Shown here: piece after piece, positions 1-8,555 of the stretch
Layout of the letters: the number at the start of each line of letters is the position of its first letter
Numbering within the stretch: the first letter of the stretch is position 1
Origin: Sphingomonas sp. CL5.1
GTDB lineage: Bacteria; Pseudomonadota; Alphaproteobacteria; Sphingomonadales; Sphingomonadaceae
DNA length: 64,000 nucleotides
NCBI RefSeq assembly: GCF_013344685.1
Contig: NZ_CP050137.1
Location: 4,333,001-4,397,000 of the forward strand
Direction: 5' to 3'
Program-made: the position numbers and the translations under genes
The notes under the pieces: model-generated
The model's input: only the letters and a program-made list of their open reading frames with translations
Database searches by the model: none
What the model was told of the DNA's origin: nothing

Positions 1-1212
1 CTGAAGCTCGGGGAACTCGCCGACCATGCCGGTGACGAGATCGGCCTTGCACAATTCCGCCGCGCGGCGCGCCAGCTTCGGATCGCAACCGGGGACGATC
101 TTTTCCGTCGCCAGCCATTCCGCCAGCTTCGCGACGCGCTCCACCTTGTCGGCGACGGTGCCGAGCTTTTCGTGGAAGACGATCTTCTCCAGCTTCTTCG
201 CCTGCACCTCCAGCGGCACCTTGAGGTCCGTCTCGTAGAAGAAGCGCGCATCCGAAAGCCGCGCGGCGAGCACCTTGCGGTTGCCCTCGACGATCTTCGC
301 GCCGCCATCGGTCGCGGCGATGTTGGCGGTGCAGACGAAGGCGTTGGCGAGCTTGCCGTGCCCGTCGCGGCAGACGAAATATTTCTGGTTCACCCGCGCG
401 GTGAGCTGGATCACCTCGGGCGGCACCTCAAGGAAGGCCGCGTCGAACCGGCCGAGCAGTGGCACGGGCCATTCGGTCAGCCCGGCATTCTCCGCGACCA
501 GCCCCTCGTCCTCGATCAGTTCCAGCCCGGCCGCGCGCGCCAGCGCGGTCGCGCGGTCGCGGATGATCGCCATGCGCTCGTCCTGATCGACGATGACATG
601 GGCGGCGCGCAGCTTCTCGACATAATCCGCCGCCGAGCCGATCGTGATGACGCCCGGATGGTGGAAGCGATGGCCGAGCGTCGCCGCCCCGCTCTCCACG
701 CCCGCGACGGTGACGGAGACGATTTCGCCCCCGAACAGCGCGACGATGCCGTGCAGCGGGCGGACCCAGCGCTGGCTCTCTGTCGAGCGCGAGTCCGCGC
801 CCCAGCGCATCGACTTGGGCCATGGGAAGGCGCGGATCACCGCCGGGATCGCCGCTGCCAGCACCTCCGCCGTCGCGCGGCCGGGGCGTTCGGTGACGGC
901 GAACAGCACGCCGTCGCGCTCCTCCAGTTGCTCGCGCGTCAGGCCGGTCTTGCGCAGGAAGCCCTCCAGCGCCTGCGGCGGGGCGGATGCGCGCGGCCCC
1001 TTGATTTCCTCGCGCACCGCCTCGGTCGCGTCGGGCAGGCCGCGCAGGATCAGCGCGAGGCGGCGCGGGGTGGCCCAGGTAACCGTCTCCGCCGCAGAGA
1101 TGCCGGATTGCGCCAGCTCGGCCGCGAACAGGCGGGCGAGGTCCTCGCGCGCCTTGGCCTGCATCCGGGCGGGGATTTCCTCCGAGCGGAGTTCGAGCAG
1201 GAAATCGGTCAC
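1..1212 (-). CDS. glyS: Glycine--tRNA ligase beta subunit (partial, C-terminus outside window)
   Basis: Beta subunit of the tetrameric (alpha2beta2) bacterial glycyl-tRNA synthetase, which supplies most of the tRNA-Gly binding surface for charging glycine in the cytoplasm. The first 404 residues are present, beginning [13 protein letters not shown], the characteristic start of the family; the full protein is usually near 700 residues, so the rest lies beyond base 1. The start is a GTG whose bases overlap the glyQ stop as GTGA, so the two subunits are translationally coupled, as expected for an equimolar complex. Conserved blocks such as TWATPRRLA and NQKYF are visible. Identification is secure; only the C-terminus is missing. 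Confidence 0.96.
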   Translation of the reverse strand, partial: MTDFLLELRSEEIPARMQAKAREDLARLFAAELAQSGISAAETVTWATPRRLALILRGLPDATEAVREEIKGPRASAPPQALEGFLRKTGLTREQLEERDGVLFAVTERPGRATAEVLAAAIPAVIRAFPWPKSMRWGADSRSTESQRWVRPLHGIVALFGGEIVSVTVAGVESGAATLGHRFHHPGVITIGSAADYVEKLRAAHVIVDQDERMAIIRDRATALARAAGLELIEDEGLVAENAGLTEWPVPLLGRFDAAFLEVPPEVIQLTARVNQKYFVCRDGHGKLANAFVCTANIAATDGGAKIVEGNRKVLAARLSDARFFYETDLKVPLEVQAKKLEKIVFHEKLGTVADKVERVAKLAEWLATEKIVPGCDPKLARRAAELCKADLVTGMVGEFPELQ

Positions 1213-2120
1213 GCGGCATTCCATTCGGGATATTTCGCCTGCCATGCGGGCGTGTTCTTCTCGATCCACGCCGCGCAGCTCGCCTTGGCCAGATCGCGCA
1301 CGCGGCCGATATAGGCCTGCCGTTCCGCCACCGAGATCACGCCGCGCGCGTTGAGGAGGTTGAAGATATGGCTCGCCTCGATCGCCTGTTCATAGGCGGC
1401 GATCGGCAGCTTGGCGGCCAGCGCGTTCTCGCATTCGGCGGCCGCCTTGCGGAACAGGTCGAACAGCGCGTCGGTATCGGCGACCTCGAAATTCCACGTC
1501 GACATCTCGCGCTCGTTCTCGAGGAACACGTCCCCGTAACTGACGCCCTCGTCATTGAAGCGCAGGTCGTACACGTTGTCGACGTTCTGGATATACATCG
1601 CCAGCCGTTCGAGCCCGTAGGTCAGCTCGCCCGCCACCGGCTTGCAGTCATAGCCGCCCATCTGCTGGAAATAGGTGAACTGGGTGACTTCCATCCCGTC
1701 GCACCACACTTCCCAGCCCAGTCCCCATGCGCCGAGCGTCGGACTTTCCCAATCGTCCTCGACGAAGCGAATGTCGTGGACGCTCATGTCCACGCCGATC
1801 GCGGCAAGGCTGCCGAGATAGAGCTGTTGCAGGTCGGGCGGGCTGGGCTTCAGGATCACCTGATACTGGTAATAATGCTGGAGCCGGTTGGGATTCTCGC
1901 CATAGCGACCGTCGGTCGGGCGGCGGCTGGGCTGGACGAAGGCGGCGTTCCACGTCTCCGGCCCAAGCGCGCGCAGCGTGGTCGCGGGGTGGAAGGTGCC
2001 CGCGCCCATGCGCATGTCATAGGGCTGGAGGATCACGCAGCCGCGCTCGCTCCAGTAATGGTGCAGCCGCAGGATCATGTCCTGGAACGACAGCGGCGCT
2101 TCTGTTGACCTCATGTTCAT
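1209..2120 (-). CDS. glyQ: Glycine--tRNA ligase alpha subunit
   Basis: Catalytic subunit of the two-subunit class II glycyl-tRNA synthetase; it activates glycine with ATP. The protein starts near [19 protein letters not shown] and shows the family landmarks [20 protein letters not shown] and [20 protein letters not shown], followed by the QVILKPSP block. About 303 residues from the chosen ATG (301 from an ATG six bases later), matching the usual length near 290-300. The open frame runs much further upstream but has no family similarity there. It overlaps glyS by four bases and is divergent from the TraB-like gene, leaving about 86 bases for both promoters. Confidence 0.96.
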   Translation of the reverse strand: MNMRSTEAPLSFQDMILRLHHYWSERGCVILQPYDMRMGAGTFHPATTLRALGPETWNAAFVQPSRRPTDGRYGENPNRLQHYYQYQVILKPSPPDLQQLYLGSLAAIGVDMSVHDIRFVEDDWESPTLGAWGLGWEVWCDGMEVTQFTYFQQMGGYDCKPVAGELTYGLERLAMYIQNVDNVYDLRFNDEGVSYGDVFLENEREMSTWNFEVADTDALFDLFRKAAAECENALAAKLPIAAYEQAIEASHIFNLLNARGVISVAERQAYIGRVRDLAKASCAAWIEKNTPAWQAKYPEWNAA

Positions 2121-2206
2121 CGCGCGCGGGCAATGACGGATGGCTCGCCAACAGGCAAGGGCGTGAGTAATGCCGTCCCTGCCACTTTGACACGAGGTCC
2201 GCGCCG

Positions 2207-3097
2207 TTGTTCCGTTCCTTCTCCGCTTCTTTCGCCGCCCTCGGCCTCGCCTTCGCCCTCCCCGCCTGCGCGCAGCCGGCCGCGACGAAGGATGCCGATC
2301 CCGCCCTGTGGGTGGTGAAGGACAAGGACACGACGATCTATCTGTTCGGCACGATCCATGTGCTGAAACCCGGCCTGTCGTGGTTCGATGAGGCGGTGAA
2401 GAAGGCGTTCGACCGCTCCGGCACGCTGGTGCTGGAGATGGTCGAGCCGGACCGTGCGACGCAGCAGAAGGTGGTGCTGTCCAAGGCGTTCGCGCCGGAC
2501 GGCCCGACGCTCTCCGAGCAGATTCCGCCCGACAAACGCGCGGCGATGGCGAAGGCGCTGACCGACAACGGCCTGTCGCTTTCACAATACGACCGGATGC
2601 GGCCGTGGTTCGCGGCGATCACATTGTCGATCCTGCCGCTGGAGAAGATCGGCTACGATCCCGCCAACGGCCCCGAAGGCATCCTCACCCGCGCGGCACA
2701 GGCGCAGAAGAAGCAGGTGATCGGGCTGGAGACGTTCGAGGGCCAGATGTCGATCTTCGACAAGCTCTCGCAGAAGGGGCAGATCGAACTGCTCACCTCC
2801 ACGATCGACGAGTTGCCCAAGGCGCGCGAGAACATGGACAAGATGGTCGACGAATGGGCGCGCGGCCGTCCCGAGGAGCTGGCGAAGGACATGAACGCCT
2901 CGCTCAAGGACACGCCGGAAGTGGCGCAGACGCTGCTGCTCGATCGCAACAGGCAATGGGCCGGCTGGATCGCGGAGCGGATGAAGACGCCGGGCACGGT
3001 GTTCATCGCGGTCGGCGCGGGACACCTCGCGGGGCAGGGCAGCGTGCAGGAGCAATTGCTGCGCTACAAGCTGAAGGCGGTGCGGATAAAATATTGA
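2207..3097 (+). CDS. TraB/GumN family protein, secreted or lipid-anchored
   Basis: A 296-residue member of the TraB/GumN (Tiki-like) superfamily, whose characterised members include metal-dependent proteases; the bacterial role is largely unknown. Residues 1-20 form a signal peptide ending LPAC, so Cys21 may be lipidated. The superfamily signature GTIH lies at about residues 48-51, and the second motif GAGH lies near residues 270-273, close to the C-terminus, with the usual pattern [12 protein letters not shown]. The start is a TTG preceded by GAGG; no ATG lies ahead of the signal peptide in frame. It stands alone between glyQ (divergent) and rplY. The family call is firm; substrate and activity cannot be read from sequence. 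Confidence 0.85.
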   Translation: MFRSFSASFAALGLAFALPACAQPAATKDADPALWVVKDKDTTIYLFGTIHVLKPGLSWFDEAVKKAFDRSGTLVLEMVEPDRATQQKVVLSKAFAPDGPTLSEQIPPDKRAAMAKALTDNGLSLSQYDRMRPWFAAITLSILPLEKIGYDPANGPEGILTRAAQAQKKQVIGLETFEGQMSIFDKLSQKGQIELLTSTIDELPKARENMDKMVDEWARGRPEELAKDMNASLKDTPEVAQTLLLDRNRQWAGWIAERMKTPGTVFIAVGAGHLAGQGSVQEQLLRYKLKAVRIKY

Positions 3098-3222
3098 CGG
3101 AATGGGGCACGCCCGCCTCGCCATTGCCTTTTCCTCCATCTCCCGCTAAGCGCGCCGGCTTCCGCCATGGTCATCCCTGGAGGCGTGGCGGGAATCGAAC
3201 CAATTCGTTTCGGAGAAATGCA

Positions 3223-3840
3223 ATGAGCGACACACTGACGCTCGCAGCCGAGACGCGTGAGCAGGTTGGCAAGGGAGCCTCCCGCGAACTGCGTCGCAAC
3301 GGCCGCGTCCCCGCCGTGATCTACGGCCAGAACAAGGCGCCCGCCTCGGTCCATCTCGAGGAGAAGGAACTGGTGAAGGCGCTCGGCACCGGGCACTTCA
3401 TGAACTCGGTCATCATGGTCGCCGGCGAGCGGACGCTGCCGAAGGACGTGCATTTCCATCCGGTGACCGATCGCCCGGTCCATGTCGATTTCCTGCGCAT
3501 CTCGGCGCACGCCAAGGTGACGGTCGCCGTCCCGGTGGCGTTCACCGACGAGGAAGCGGCTCCCGGCCTCAAGAAGGGCGGCGTGCTCAACATCGTCCGC
3601 CACGAGCTGGAGCTGGTGTGCGACGCGGCGGAGATTCCCGCCGAGGTGTCGATCTCGCTCAAGGGCTTCGATGTCGGCGAGTCGGTCCATATCTCGCATG
3701 TGACGCTGCCGAAGGGCGCGGCCTCGGCGATCGAGGACCGCGACTTCACCATCGCGACGATCGTCGCCCCGTCGGCGCTGAAGTCGAGCGAAGGCGCGGC
3801 CGAGGCCGCCGCCGAGGAGGAAGGCGACAAGGCGGAGTAA
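3223..3840 (+). CDS. rplY: 50S ribosomal protein L25, CTC/TL5 long form
   Basis: 205-residue L25 of the long general-stress-protein (CTC/TL5) type that binds 5S rRNA. The N-terminal 5S-binding barrel (residues 1-95) includes [11 protein letters not shown] and the [15 protein letters not shown] strand; the C-terminal TL5 domain follows and ends in an acidic Ala/Glu-rich tail. The ATG is preceded by GGAGA at good spacing; the frame is open far upstream but that part overlaps the TraB-like gene. It sits before pth, a common alphaproteobacterial arrangement, though a terminator-like hairpin separates the two here. Confidence 0.95.
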   Translation: MSDTLTLAAETREQVGKGASRELRRNGRVPAVIYGQNKAPASVHLEEKELVKALGTGHFMNSVIMVAGERTLPKDVHFHPVTDRPVHVDFLRISAHAKVTVAVPVAFTDEEAAPGLKKGGVLNIVRHELELVCDAAEIPAEVSISLKGFDVGESVHISHVTLPKGAASAIEDRDFTIATIVAPSALKSSEGAAEAAAEEEGDKAE

Positions 3841-3869
3841 ACCTCCCGCTTTGTCTGTCGAGCCAATTC

Positions 3870-3903
3870 CGGGCGGGGCGAGGGCAACCTCCCCCGCCCG
3901 TTT
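3870..3903 (+). terminator. Hairpin between rplY and pth
   Basis: A 9-bp stem CGGGCGGGG / CCCCGCCCG with a 13-base loop is followed by TTT, 30 bases after the rplY stop. It looks like a weak intrinsic terminator or attenuator that could lower readthrough from rplY into pth. Confidence 0.5.
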
Positions 3904-3922
3904 CATGTCGGAGGATGCAGGC

Positions 3923-4492
3923 GTGCAGCTTTGGGTGGGACTCGGCAATCCGGGGCCGCAATATGCGATGCAGCGGCACAATGTCGGCTTCATGGCGCTG
4001 GACGCGATCGCCGAGGTCCACGGCTTCGGGCCGGTCGCGAAGAAATTCCACGGCTGGGTGCAGGAGGGGCGGCTGGGATCGGAGAAGATCCTGCTGCTCA
4101 AGCCCGCGACCTTCATGAACGAAAGCGGCCGCAGCGTCGGCGAGGCGCTGCGCTTCTACAAGCTCGGGCCGGAGGCGCTGACCGTGTTCCACGACGAGTT
4201 GGACCTCGCCCCCTTCCGCGTGAAGGTGAAGATCGGCGGCGGCACGGCGGGGCATAACGGCCTGCGCTCGATCGACCAGCATCTCGGCCCCGATTTCCGC
4301 CGCGTGCGGATCGGCATCGGCCATCCGGGGCACAAGGATCGCGTCACCGGTTATGTCCTCGGCAATTACGCCAAGGCGGAGATCGACCCGCTTTCCGACC
4401 TGCTCGGCGCGATCGCGGCGGAAGCGCCGTGGCTGGCGAGTGGCGACGATGCGCGGTTCATGAACGACATCGCGCTGCGGCTGGGGAATTGA
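3923..4492 (+). CDS. pth: Peptidyl-tRNA hydrolase
   Basis: Hydrolyses peptidyl-tRNA released from stalled ribosomes. With the GTG start the protein is 189 residues and begins MQLWVGLGNPGPQY, the usual N-terminus. The active-site residues are in place: Asn9, His19, Asp91 and Asn112 (E. coli Asn10, His20, Asp93, Asn114). I chose the GTG because CGGAGG lies eight bases ahead of it; an ATG 18 bases upstream would lie only a few bases after the hairpin and lacks a Shine-Dalgarno. The next gene begins two bases after the stop. Confidence 0.96.
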   Translation: MQLWVGLGNPGPQYAMQRHNVGFMALDAIAEVHGFGPVAKKFHGWVQEGRLGSEKILLLKPATFMNESGRSVGEALRFYKLGPEALTVFHDELDLAPFRVKVKIGGGTAGHNGLRSIDQHLGPDFRRVRIGIGHPGHKDRVTGYVLGNYAKAEIDPLSDLLGAIAAEAPWLASGDDARFMNDIALRLGN

Positions 4493-4493
4493 C

Positions 4494-5075
4494 ATGCCCA
4501 TCCGCACGCTATTCCCCACATTGTTCTACGAAGGCCGCATCGACGACGACGCGCTCCTCGCCGACCTCGACCGGTCCGCCCGCCTGCTGGCGGAGGAGGA
4601 CGGCGCGGGCCGGGCGTGGTCCCGCGCCAACGGCTATCGCGGCTACACCAGCTACGCCTCGCTGGATGACCTGCCGGCGCGCGATCCCGCCTTCGCCGCA
4701 CTGAAACGCCGGCTCGACCGGCATGTCGCGGCCTTCGCGAAGGAGCTGCGACTCGAACTCGACGGGCGGCGGCTGAAGCTCGACAGCCTGTGGGTCAATT
4801 TGATGAAGCGCCACGCCACGCATAGCGGCCATATCCATCCGCACAGCGTGATCTCCGGCACCTGCTATATCGCCGTCCCGCCCGGATCGGGCGCGCTCAA
4901 GCTGGAGGACCCGCGCCTGCCGATGCTGATGGCGGCGCCGCTGCGCCCCGACACCTTCGTCTATGCCGAGCCGGCGCGCGGCAGCGTCTTCCTGTGGGAA
5001 AGCTGGCTGCGTCACGAGGTGATGTCGAGCGACGCCAGGGACGAGCGGATCAGCATCAGCTTCAACTATGGCTGA
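4494..5075 (+). CDS. Putative 2OG-Fe(II) oxygenase (TIGR02466-like)
   Basis: A 193-residue protein resembling the TIGR02466 family of putative 2-oxoglutarate/Fe(II) dioxygenases. The central HSGHIHPHSVISGTCYI segment (about residues 110-126) and a later LRHEV His (about 170) fit the double-stranded beta-helix iron-binding pattern, but the usual HxD acid is not obvious. The start codon follows the pth stop by one base, so translation is probably coupled to pth. The substrate is unknown; a role in modifying a translation component is an inference from the neighbour only. Confidence 0.72.
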   Translation: MPIRTLFPTLFYEGRIDDDALLADLDRSARLLAEEDGAGRAWSRANGYRGYTSYASLDDLPARDPAFAALKRRLDRHVAAFAKELRLELDGRRLKLDSLWVNLMKRHATHSGHIHPHSVISGTCYIAVPPGSGALKLEDPRLPMLMAAPLRPDTFVYAEPARGSVFLWESWLRHEVMSSDARDERISISFNYG

Positions 5076-5191
5076 GGCGAATCCCGCCTGCGCCAAATCC
5101 TGCTCGCGGATGAACCGTCCGCCCAGAACCCGTTCATCCGCTGGACGTTATGGGGGGTACATAATCGGAGGATGGACGGAGGCATGATGCG

Positions 5192-6910
5192 ATGGCCGGA
5201 TTTCGCTTTTCCCGCTTCGGCGCGTCGGTGGCGCTTGCCGCGCTGGCGCTCGCCGGGTGCAACCGCGCGGCGCCCAACGAGCAGGCGCTGCTGAACAACC
5301 AGAGCGCGGCCGCGCCGCTCCCCAACCTGCCGGCGACGCTGCCGATGACCGACGCGCCCGCCCCGCCCCTTGCGACCGCGCCGCGCGCCACCGCGCTGCC
5401 GGACGCGCGCCCGATCCGCGCCGTCCGCGTGCGCGATGCCGGCAGTGGGGCGGAATATGCCTATGCGGACGCGGCCTACCAGTTCGCCGACGCGCTCGGC
5501 GAGGCGCCACCCGATTATGGCTTCGACTATGACGGGGTCGAACCATGGGCATGGCAGGGCTATGACGATTCGGTCGTCTTCGCCGAGCCGGTCTCCGGCG
5601 GCTACCGCACTTATTACTACCGGCCCGGCGCGGACGAGCCCTATTTCGTCCGCGATCCTTATTATTCATATGGTTACGACGACGGCCAGCTCGCGGTGGT
5701 CTATGCGCCCGACGGCGGCGTCGTGCCCTGGGCCGATTACGGGCCGCAGGTGGTCTATGCCTCGCGCTATCTGGTGCGCGGACGCGACCTGTGGCGGGCG
5801 TCGTTCGAGCGGCGGATCGCGATCAGCGCGCAGGCCTGGACGGAGCGGCGCAGCGACTGGTTCGCGGAACGGCAGCAATGGGCCGCGACCCGCGCCCGCC
5901 AGCCGATGTGGGTCGATTACGCCCGCCAGGATTGGGCCGCGCAACGCCACTGGCAGGCCGAGGAGGCGCGTCGGGCCGCCGATGCGCGCCGCTTCGCCGC
6001 CTGGCAGGCGCAGGACTTCCGCCCCGCCCCGCCGCCGCGCGCCATCCCTCCGCAATGGCAACAGGCGTCATGGGCGCGCGACCCGCATCGCTTTGCCCCC
6101 GTCGCAGCGGCGGCGGTGGCGGGCGGAGCGGCGGTGGCGGGCGGCATGATGGCGCATAACGCGCAACTCGCCGCCGAGCGCCAGCAAGCGCTCGCCGCGC
6201 GCCAGCAGCAACAGGCGCGCCAAGCGCAACTCGTCGACACCGCTCGCATCCAGCAGGAGCAGGTGCGACAGCAACACGCGCTTGTGGAACAACAGCAGCA
6301 GGCGCACGCCGACCAGATGCGCCAGCAGGCCATGCGTCTCCAGCAGCAGCAAGCGCGCACGGCCGAAATGAACCAGCGGAGCGTGCAGCAGGCAGCCCGG
6401 CAACAGCAAGCCCGTGCCGCCGACATGGCGCACCGCGAGCAAGCCAATGCCGCTCGCGCTCAGCAGCAGGCTCGCGCGGTGGAGATGGATCAGCACCGCG
6501 CGCAGCAGGCGGCCCGCATGGAGCAACAACAGCGCGCCCGCGCCGCCGACACCGCGCGCCGCGAGCAAGCCGGCGCCGCTCGCGCCCAGGAAATGCGCGC
6601 CCATGCCGAACAGCAGCAGCAAATGCGCGCCGCCGCGATGAGCCAGCGTCGCGAGCAGCAGGTCGCGCGCATGGAGCAGCAGCAACAAGCGCGCGCCGCC
6701 GACATGGCGCGCCGCGAACAGGCCAACGCCGCCCGCGCGCAGGAAATGCAGGCGCGCGCGCAACAGCAACAACAGGCTCGTGCCGACCAGGCCGCGCAGC
6801 GCGCGGAGATGCAGGCCGTCCGCGCGCAGGAGCAGCATGCCGCGCCGCGTCCGCCCGCGCCTCCGCATCCCTCCGAGCCGCCGCGCCACGGGCCGGAGCG
6901 TCCGCGCTGA
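5192..6910 (+). CDS. Large Gln/Ala/Arg-rich lipoprotein with coiled-coil repeats
   Basis: A 572-residue protein I do not recognise by function. Residues 1-23 are a lipoprotein signal ending LALAGC, predicting an outer- or inner-membrane lipid anchor. Residues about 85-215 are rich in Tyr, Asp and Trp (for example GYRTYYYRPGADEPYF); residues about 210-275 are Trp/Arg-rich. A short hydrophobic Gly/Ala stretch (AAVAGGAAVAGGMMA) lies near residue 310. Residues about 325-550 are almost only Gln, Ala, Arg, Glu and Met, with near-repeats of ARAADxARREQAxAARAQ, predicting a long charged helix or coiled coil; the tail is Pro/His-rich. The long, low-complexity helix could reach across the periplasm; that is inference. 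Confidence 0.8.
   Translation: MAGFRFSRFGASVALAALALAGCNRAAPNEQALLNNQSAAAPLPNLPATLPMTDAPAPPLATAPRATALPDARPIRAVRVRDAGSGAEYAYADAAYQFADALGEAPPDYGFDYDGVEPWAWQGYDDSVVFAEPVSGGYRTYYYRPGADEPYFVRDPYYSYGYDDGQLAVVYAPDGGVVPWADYGPQVVYASRYLVRGRDLWRASFERRIAISAQAWTERRSDWFAERQQWAATRARQPMWVDYARQDWAAQRHWQAEEARRAADARRFAAWQAQDFRPAPPPRAIPPQWQQASWARDPHRFAPVAAAAVAGGAAVAGGMMAHNAQLAAERQQALAARQQQQARQAQLVDTARIQQEQVRQQHALVEQQQQAHADQMRQQAMRLQQQQARTAEMNQRSVQQAARQQQARAADMAHREQANAARAQQQARAVEMDQHRAQQAARMEQQQRARAADTARREQAGAARAQEMRAHAEQQQQMRAAAMSQRREQQVARMEQQQQARAADMARREQANAARAQEMQARAQQQQQARADQAAQRAEMQAVRAQEQHAAPRPPAPPHPSEPPRHGPERPR
6405..6760 (+). repeat. Imperfect coding repeats in the Gln/Ala-rich lipoprotein
   Basis: The motif ARAADxARREQAxAARAQ occurs three times, beginning near codons 407, 449 and 500, separated by 42 and about 51 residues, each flanked by Gln runs and by RMEQQQ-type segments. 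Nucleotide copies are similar but not identical, indicating internal duplication followed by drift. Confidence 0.7.
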
Positions 6911-6992
6911 CCGCCGATCGCGTCCCTCGGGCTGGCGCGATGCGGGCGGAGGCTGTACGGCCGCCCGCATCTCCATTCCTTGAGGAACGAAC

Positions 6993-8093
6993 ATGGGTTT
7001 CCGTTGCGGCATCGTGGGCCTGCCCAATGTGGGCAAGTCCACCCTTTTCAACGCGCTGACCGAGACGGCGGCGGCGCAGGCCGCGAACTATCCCTTCTGC
7101 ACGATCGAGCCGAACGTCGGCAATGTCGGCGTCCCCGATCCGCGCCTCGCCAAGCTGGCGGCGATCGCCGGATCACAGAAGATCATCGAGACGCAGCTCG
7201 CCTTCGTCGACATCGCCGGGCTGGTGCGCGGCGCGTCCAAGGGAGAGGGCCTTGGCAACCAGTTCCTCGGCAACATCCGCGAGGTGGACGCGATCGTTCA
7301 CGTCCTGCGCTGCTTCGAGGACGGCGACGTGACGCACGTCGAGGGCAAGGTCGATCCGATCGCCGATGCCGAGACTGTGGAGACAGAACTGATGCTCGCC
7401 GATCTCGAAAGCCTCGAGAAGCGCGTGCCCAACCTCGTCAAGAAGGGCCAGTCCGGCGACAAGGAATCGAAGATCGCCGCCAGCGTGCTCGGGCAGGCGC
7501 TGGAGCTGCTGCGCGAGGGCAAGCCCGCGCGGCTGACCCAGCCGAAGGACGTTGAGGAGGAGCGCGTCTTCGCGCAGGCGCAATTGCTCACCGCCAAGCC
7601 GGTGCTCTACGTCTGCAACGTGGAGGAGGAGAATGCCGCGACCGGCAACGCCCATTCCGCGCGCGTATTCGAGAAGGCCGCCGCCGAGGGCGCGGAGGCG
7701 GTGGTCGTCTCCGCCGCGATCGAGGCGGAGATCGCCACCATGCCGCAGGAGGATCGCGGCGAGTTCCTCTCCGAGCTTGGCCTTGCCGAGACCGGCCTCG
7801 CCCGCGTGATCCGCGCCGGATACAAGCTGCTGCACCTGCTCACCTTCTTCACCGTCGGGCCGAAAGAGGCGCGGGCCTGGACGGTGCCCGCCGGATCGAA
7901 GGCGCCGCGCGCCGCCGGGGAAATCCACACCGATTTCGAGCGCGGCTTCATCCGCGCCGAGACGATCGCCTATGACGATTACGTCGCGCTCGGCGGCGAG
8001 GCCGGCGCGCGCGAGGCGGGCAAGCTGCGGCAGGAAGGCAAGGAATATGTCGTCCACGACGGCGACGTGATGCTGTTCCGCTTCAACGTGTAA
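6993..8093 (+). CDS. ychF: Redox-regulated ATPase YchF (Obg-family)
   Basis: 366-residue YchF/OLA1-type P-loop ATPase, which binds ribosomes and modulates stress responses. The P-loop GLPNVGKST lies at residues 9-17, the switch region [20 protein letters not shown] near residues 72-91, and the altered G4 motif NVEE (instead of NKxD, the basis of ATP preference) near residue 210. A C-terminal TGS domain runs from about residue 280 and ends [22 protein letters not shown] precedes the ATG. Length matches the family (about 363). Confidence 0.97.
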   Translation: MGFRCGIVGLPNVGKSTLFNALTETAAAQAANYPFCTIEPNVGNVGVPDPRLAKLAAIAGSQKIIETQLAFVDIAGLVRGASKGEGLGNQFLGNIREVDAIVHVLRCFEDGDVTHVEGKVDPIADAETVETELMLADLESLEKRVPNLVKKGQSGDKESKIAASVLGQALELLREGKPARLTQPKDVEEERVFAQAQLLTAKPVLYVCNVEEENAATGNAHSARVFEKAAAEGAEAVVVSAAIEAEIATMPQEDRGEFLSELGLAETGLARVIRAGYKLLHLLTFFTVGPKEARAWTVPAGSKAPRAAGEIHTDFERGFIRAETIAYDDYVALGGEAGAREAGKLRQEGKEYVVHDGDVMLFRFNV

Positions 8094-8112
8094 GGCGCGC
8101 GACCCGCGCCTT
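8092..8112. terminator. Hairpin between convergent ychF and MerR-type gene
   Basis: AAGGCGCG and CGCGCCTT form a perfect 8-bp stem with a five-base loop exactly between the two convergent genes. There is no T-run, so it is at best a weak bidirectional terminator. Confidence 0.35.
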
Positions 8113-8513
8113 CACCCTTCGAACGCCGCGATTATCGGGCACCCGCCACCCTCCCCCCGCGCGCAGGATCGCGCCAGCCGGGCGAGCGCGTCGCGCGCCG
8201 CGCTCAGTTCCGCGATCTTCTCGTCGAGCGCAGCGATGCGCCGCTCGGCCAGCGCGCGCGCCGCCGCGCGATCCTCGCCCGCATCGAGCGCGAGCAGCTC
8301 GCCGATCTCCTCCAGCGTGAACCCCGCGCCCTGCGCCGCGCGGATGAAGCGCAGCCGGCGCAGCGCTTCCGCGTCATAGCGCCGGATGCCGCCGTCGATC
8401 CCGTGCCCGTTGCGCGGCGGCGTCGCGATCAGCCCGCGCCGCTGGTAATAGCGCACCGTTTCCACCCCGACGCCGCCCGCCTTCGCCAGCGCGCCGATCG
8501 TCATCGCCGCCAT
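8112..8513 (-). CDS. MerR-family regulator, mercury/thiol branch
   Basis: A 133-residue MerR-family activator. The N-terminal winged helix-turn-helix starts MTIGALAKAGGVGVETVRYYQRR, close to the start of mercury-resistance MerR; a dimerisation helix follows. The C-terminal loop carries Cys117 and Cys125 in SCARGEGGGCPII, matching the position and context of MerR Cys117 and Cys126, but the third Hg ligand (Cys82 in the LED-HCEE region of MerR) is absent. The ATG is chosen because CGGAG lies seven bases ahead of it; an ATG at 8531 would fall inside the operator. It is divergent from the glutaredoxin-MauE gene and likely controls it through the shared operator. The inducer is unknown. Confidence 0.85.
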   Translation of the reverse strand: MAAMTIGALAKAGGVGVETVRYYQRRGLIATPPRNGHGIDGGIRRYDAEALRRLRFIRAAQGAGFTLEEIGELLALDAGEDRAAARALAERRIAALDEKIAELSAARDALARLARSCARGEGGGCPIIAAFEG

Positions 8514-8516
8514 CGC

Positions 8517-8547
8517 TTGACTCCGTACCATGGTACAGACCCTATAT
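8517..8547 (+). promoter_or_regulatory. MerR-type promoter/operator for the glutaredoxin-MauE gene
   Basis: A -35 TTGACT and a -10 CTATAT are separated by 19 bp, the over-long spacing typical of MerR-activated promoters. Between them is the perfect palindrome GTACCATGGTAC (8525-8536). The left part, TTGACTCCGTAC, is the same as in the classical merT operator as I remember it. The predicted transcription start is within a few bases of the ATG at 8556, so the mRNA would be leaderless or nearly so. Confidence 0.75.
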
Positions 8548-8555
8548 CGGCGCGT

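Noticed and set aside
3178..3260. A complete tRNA gene before rplY
   Set aside because: Only the T-loop and 3' end resemble a tRNA; the T-stem does not pair and no anticodon arm exists. Kept only as a low-interest finding.
6405..6760. CRISPR or tandem-repeat array
   Set aside because: The repeats are in frame, protein-level, of uneven spacing and lie inside a coding sequence.
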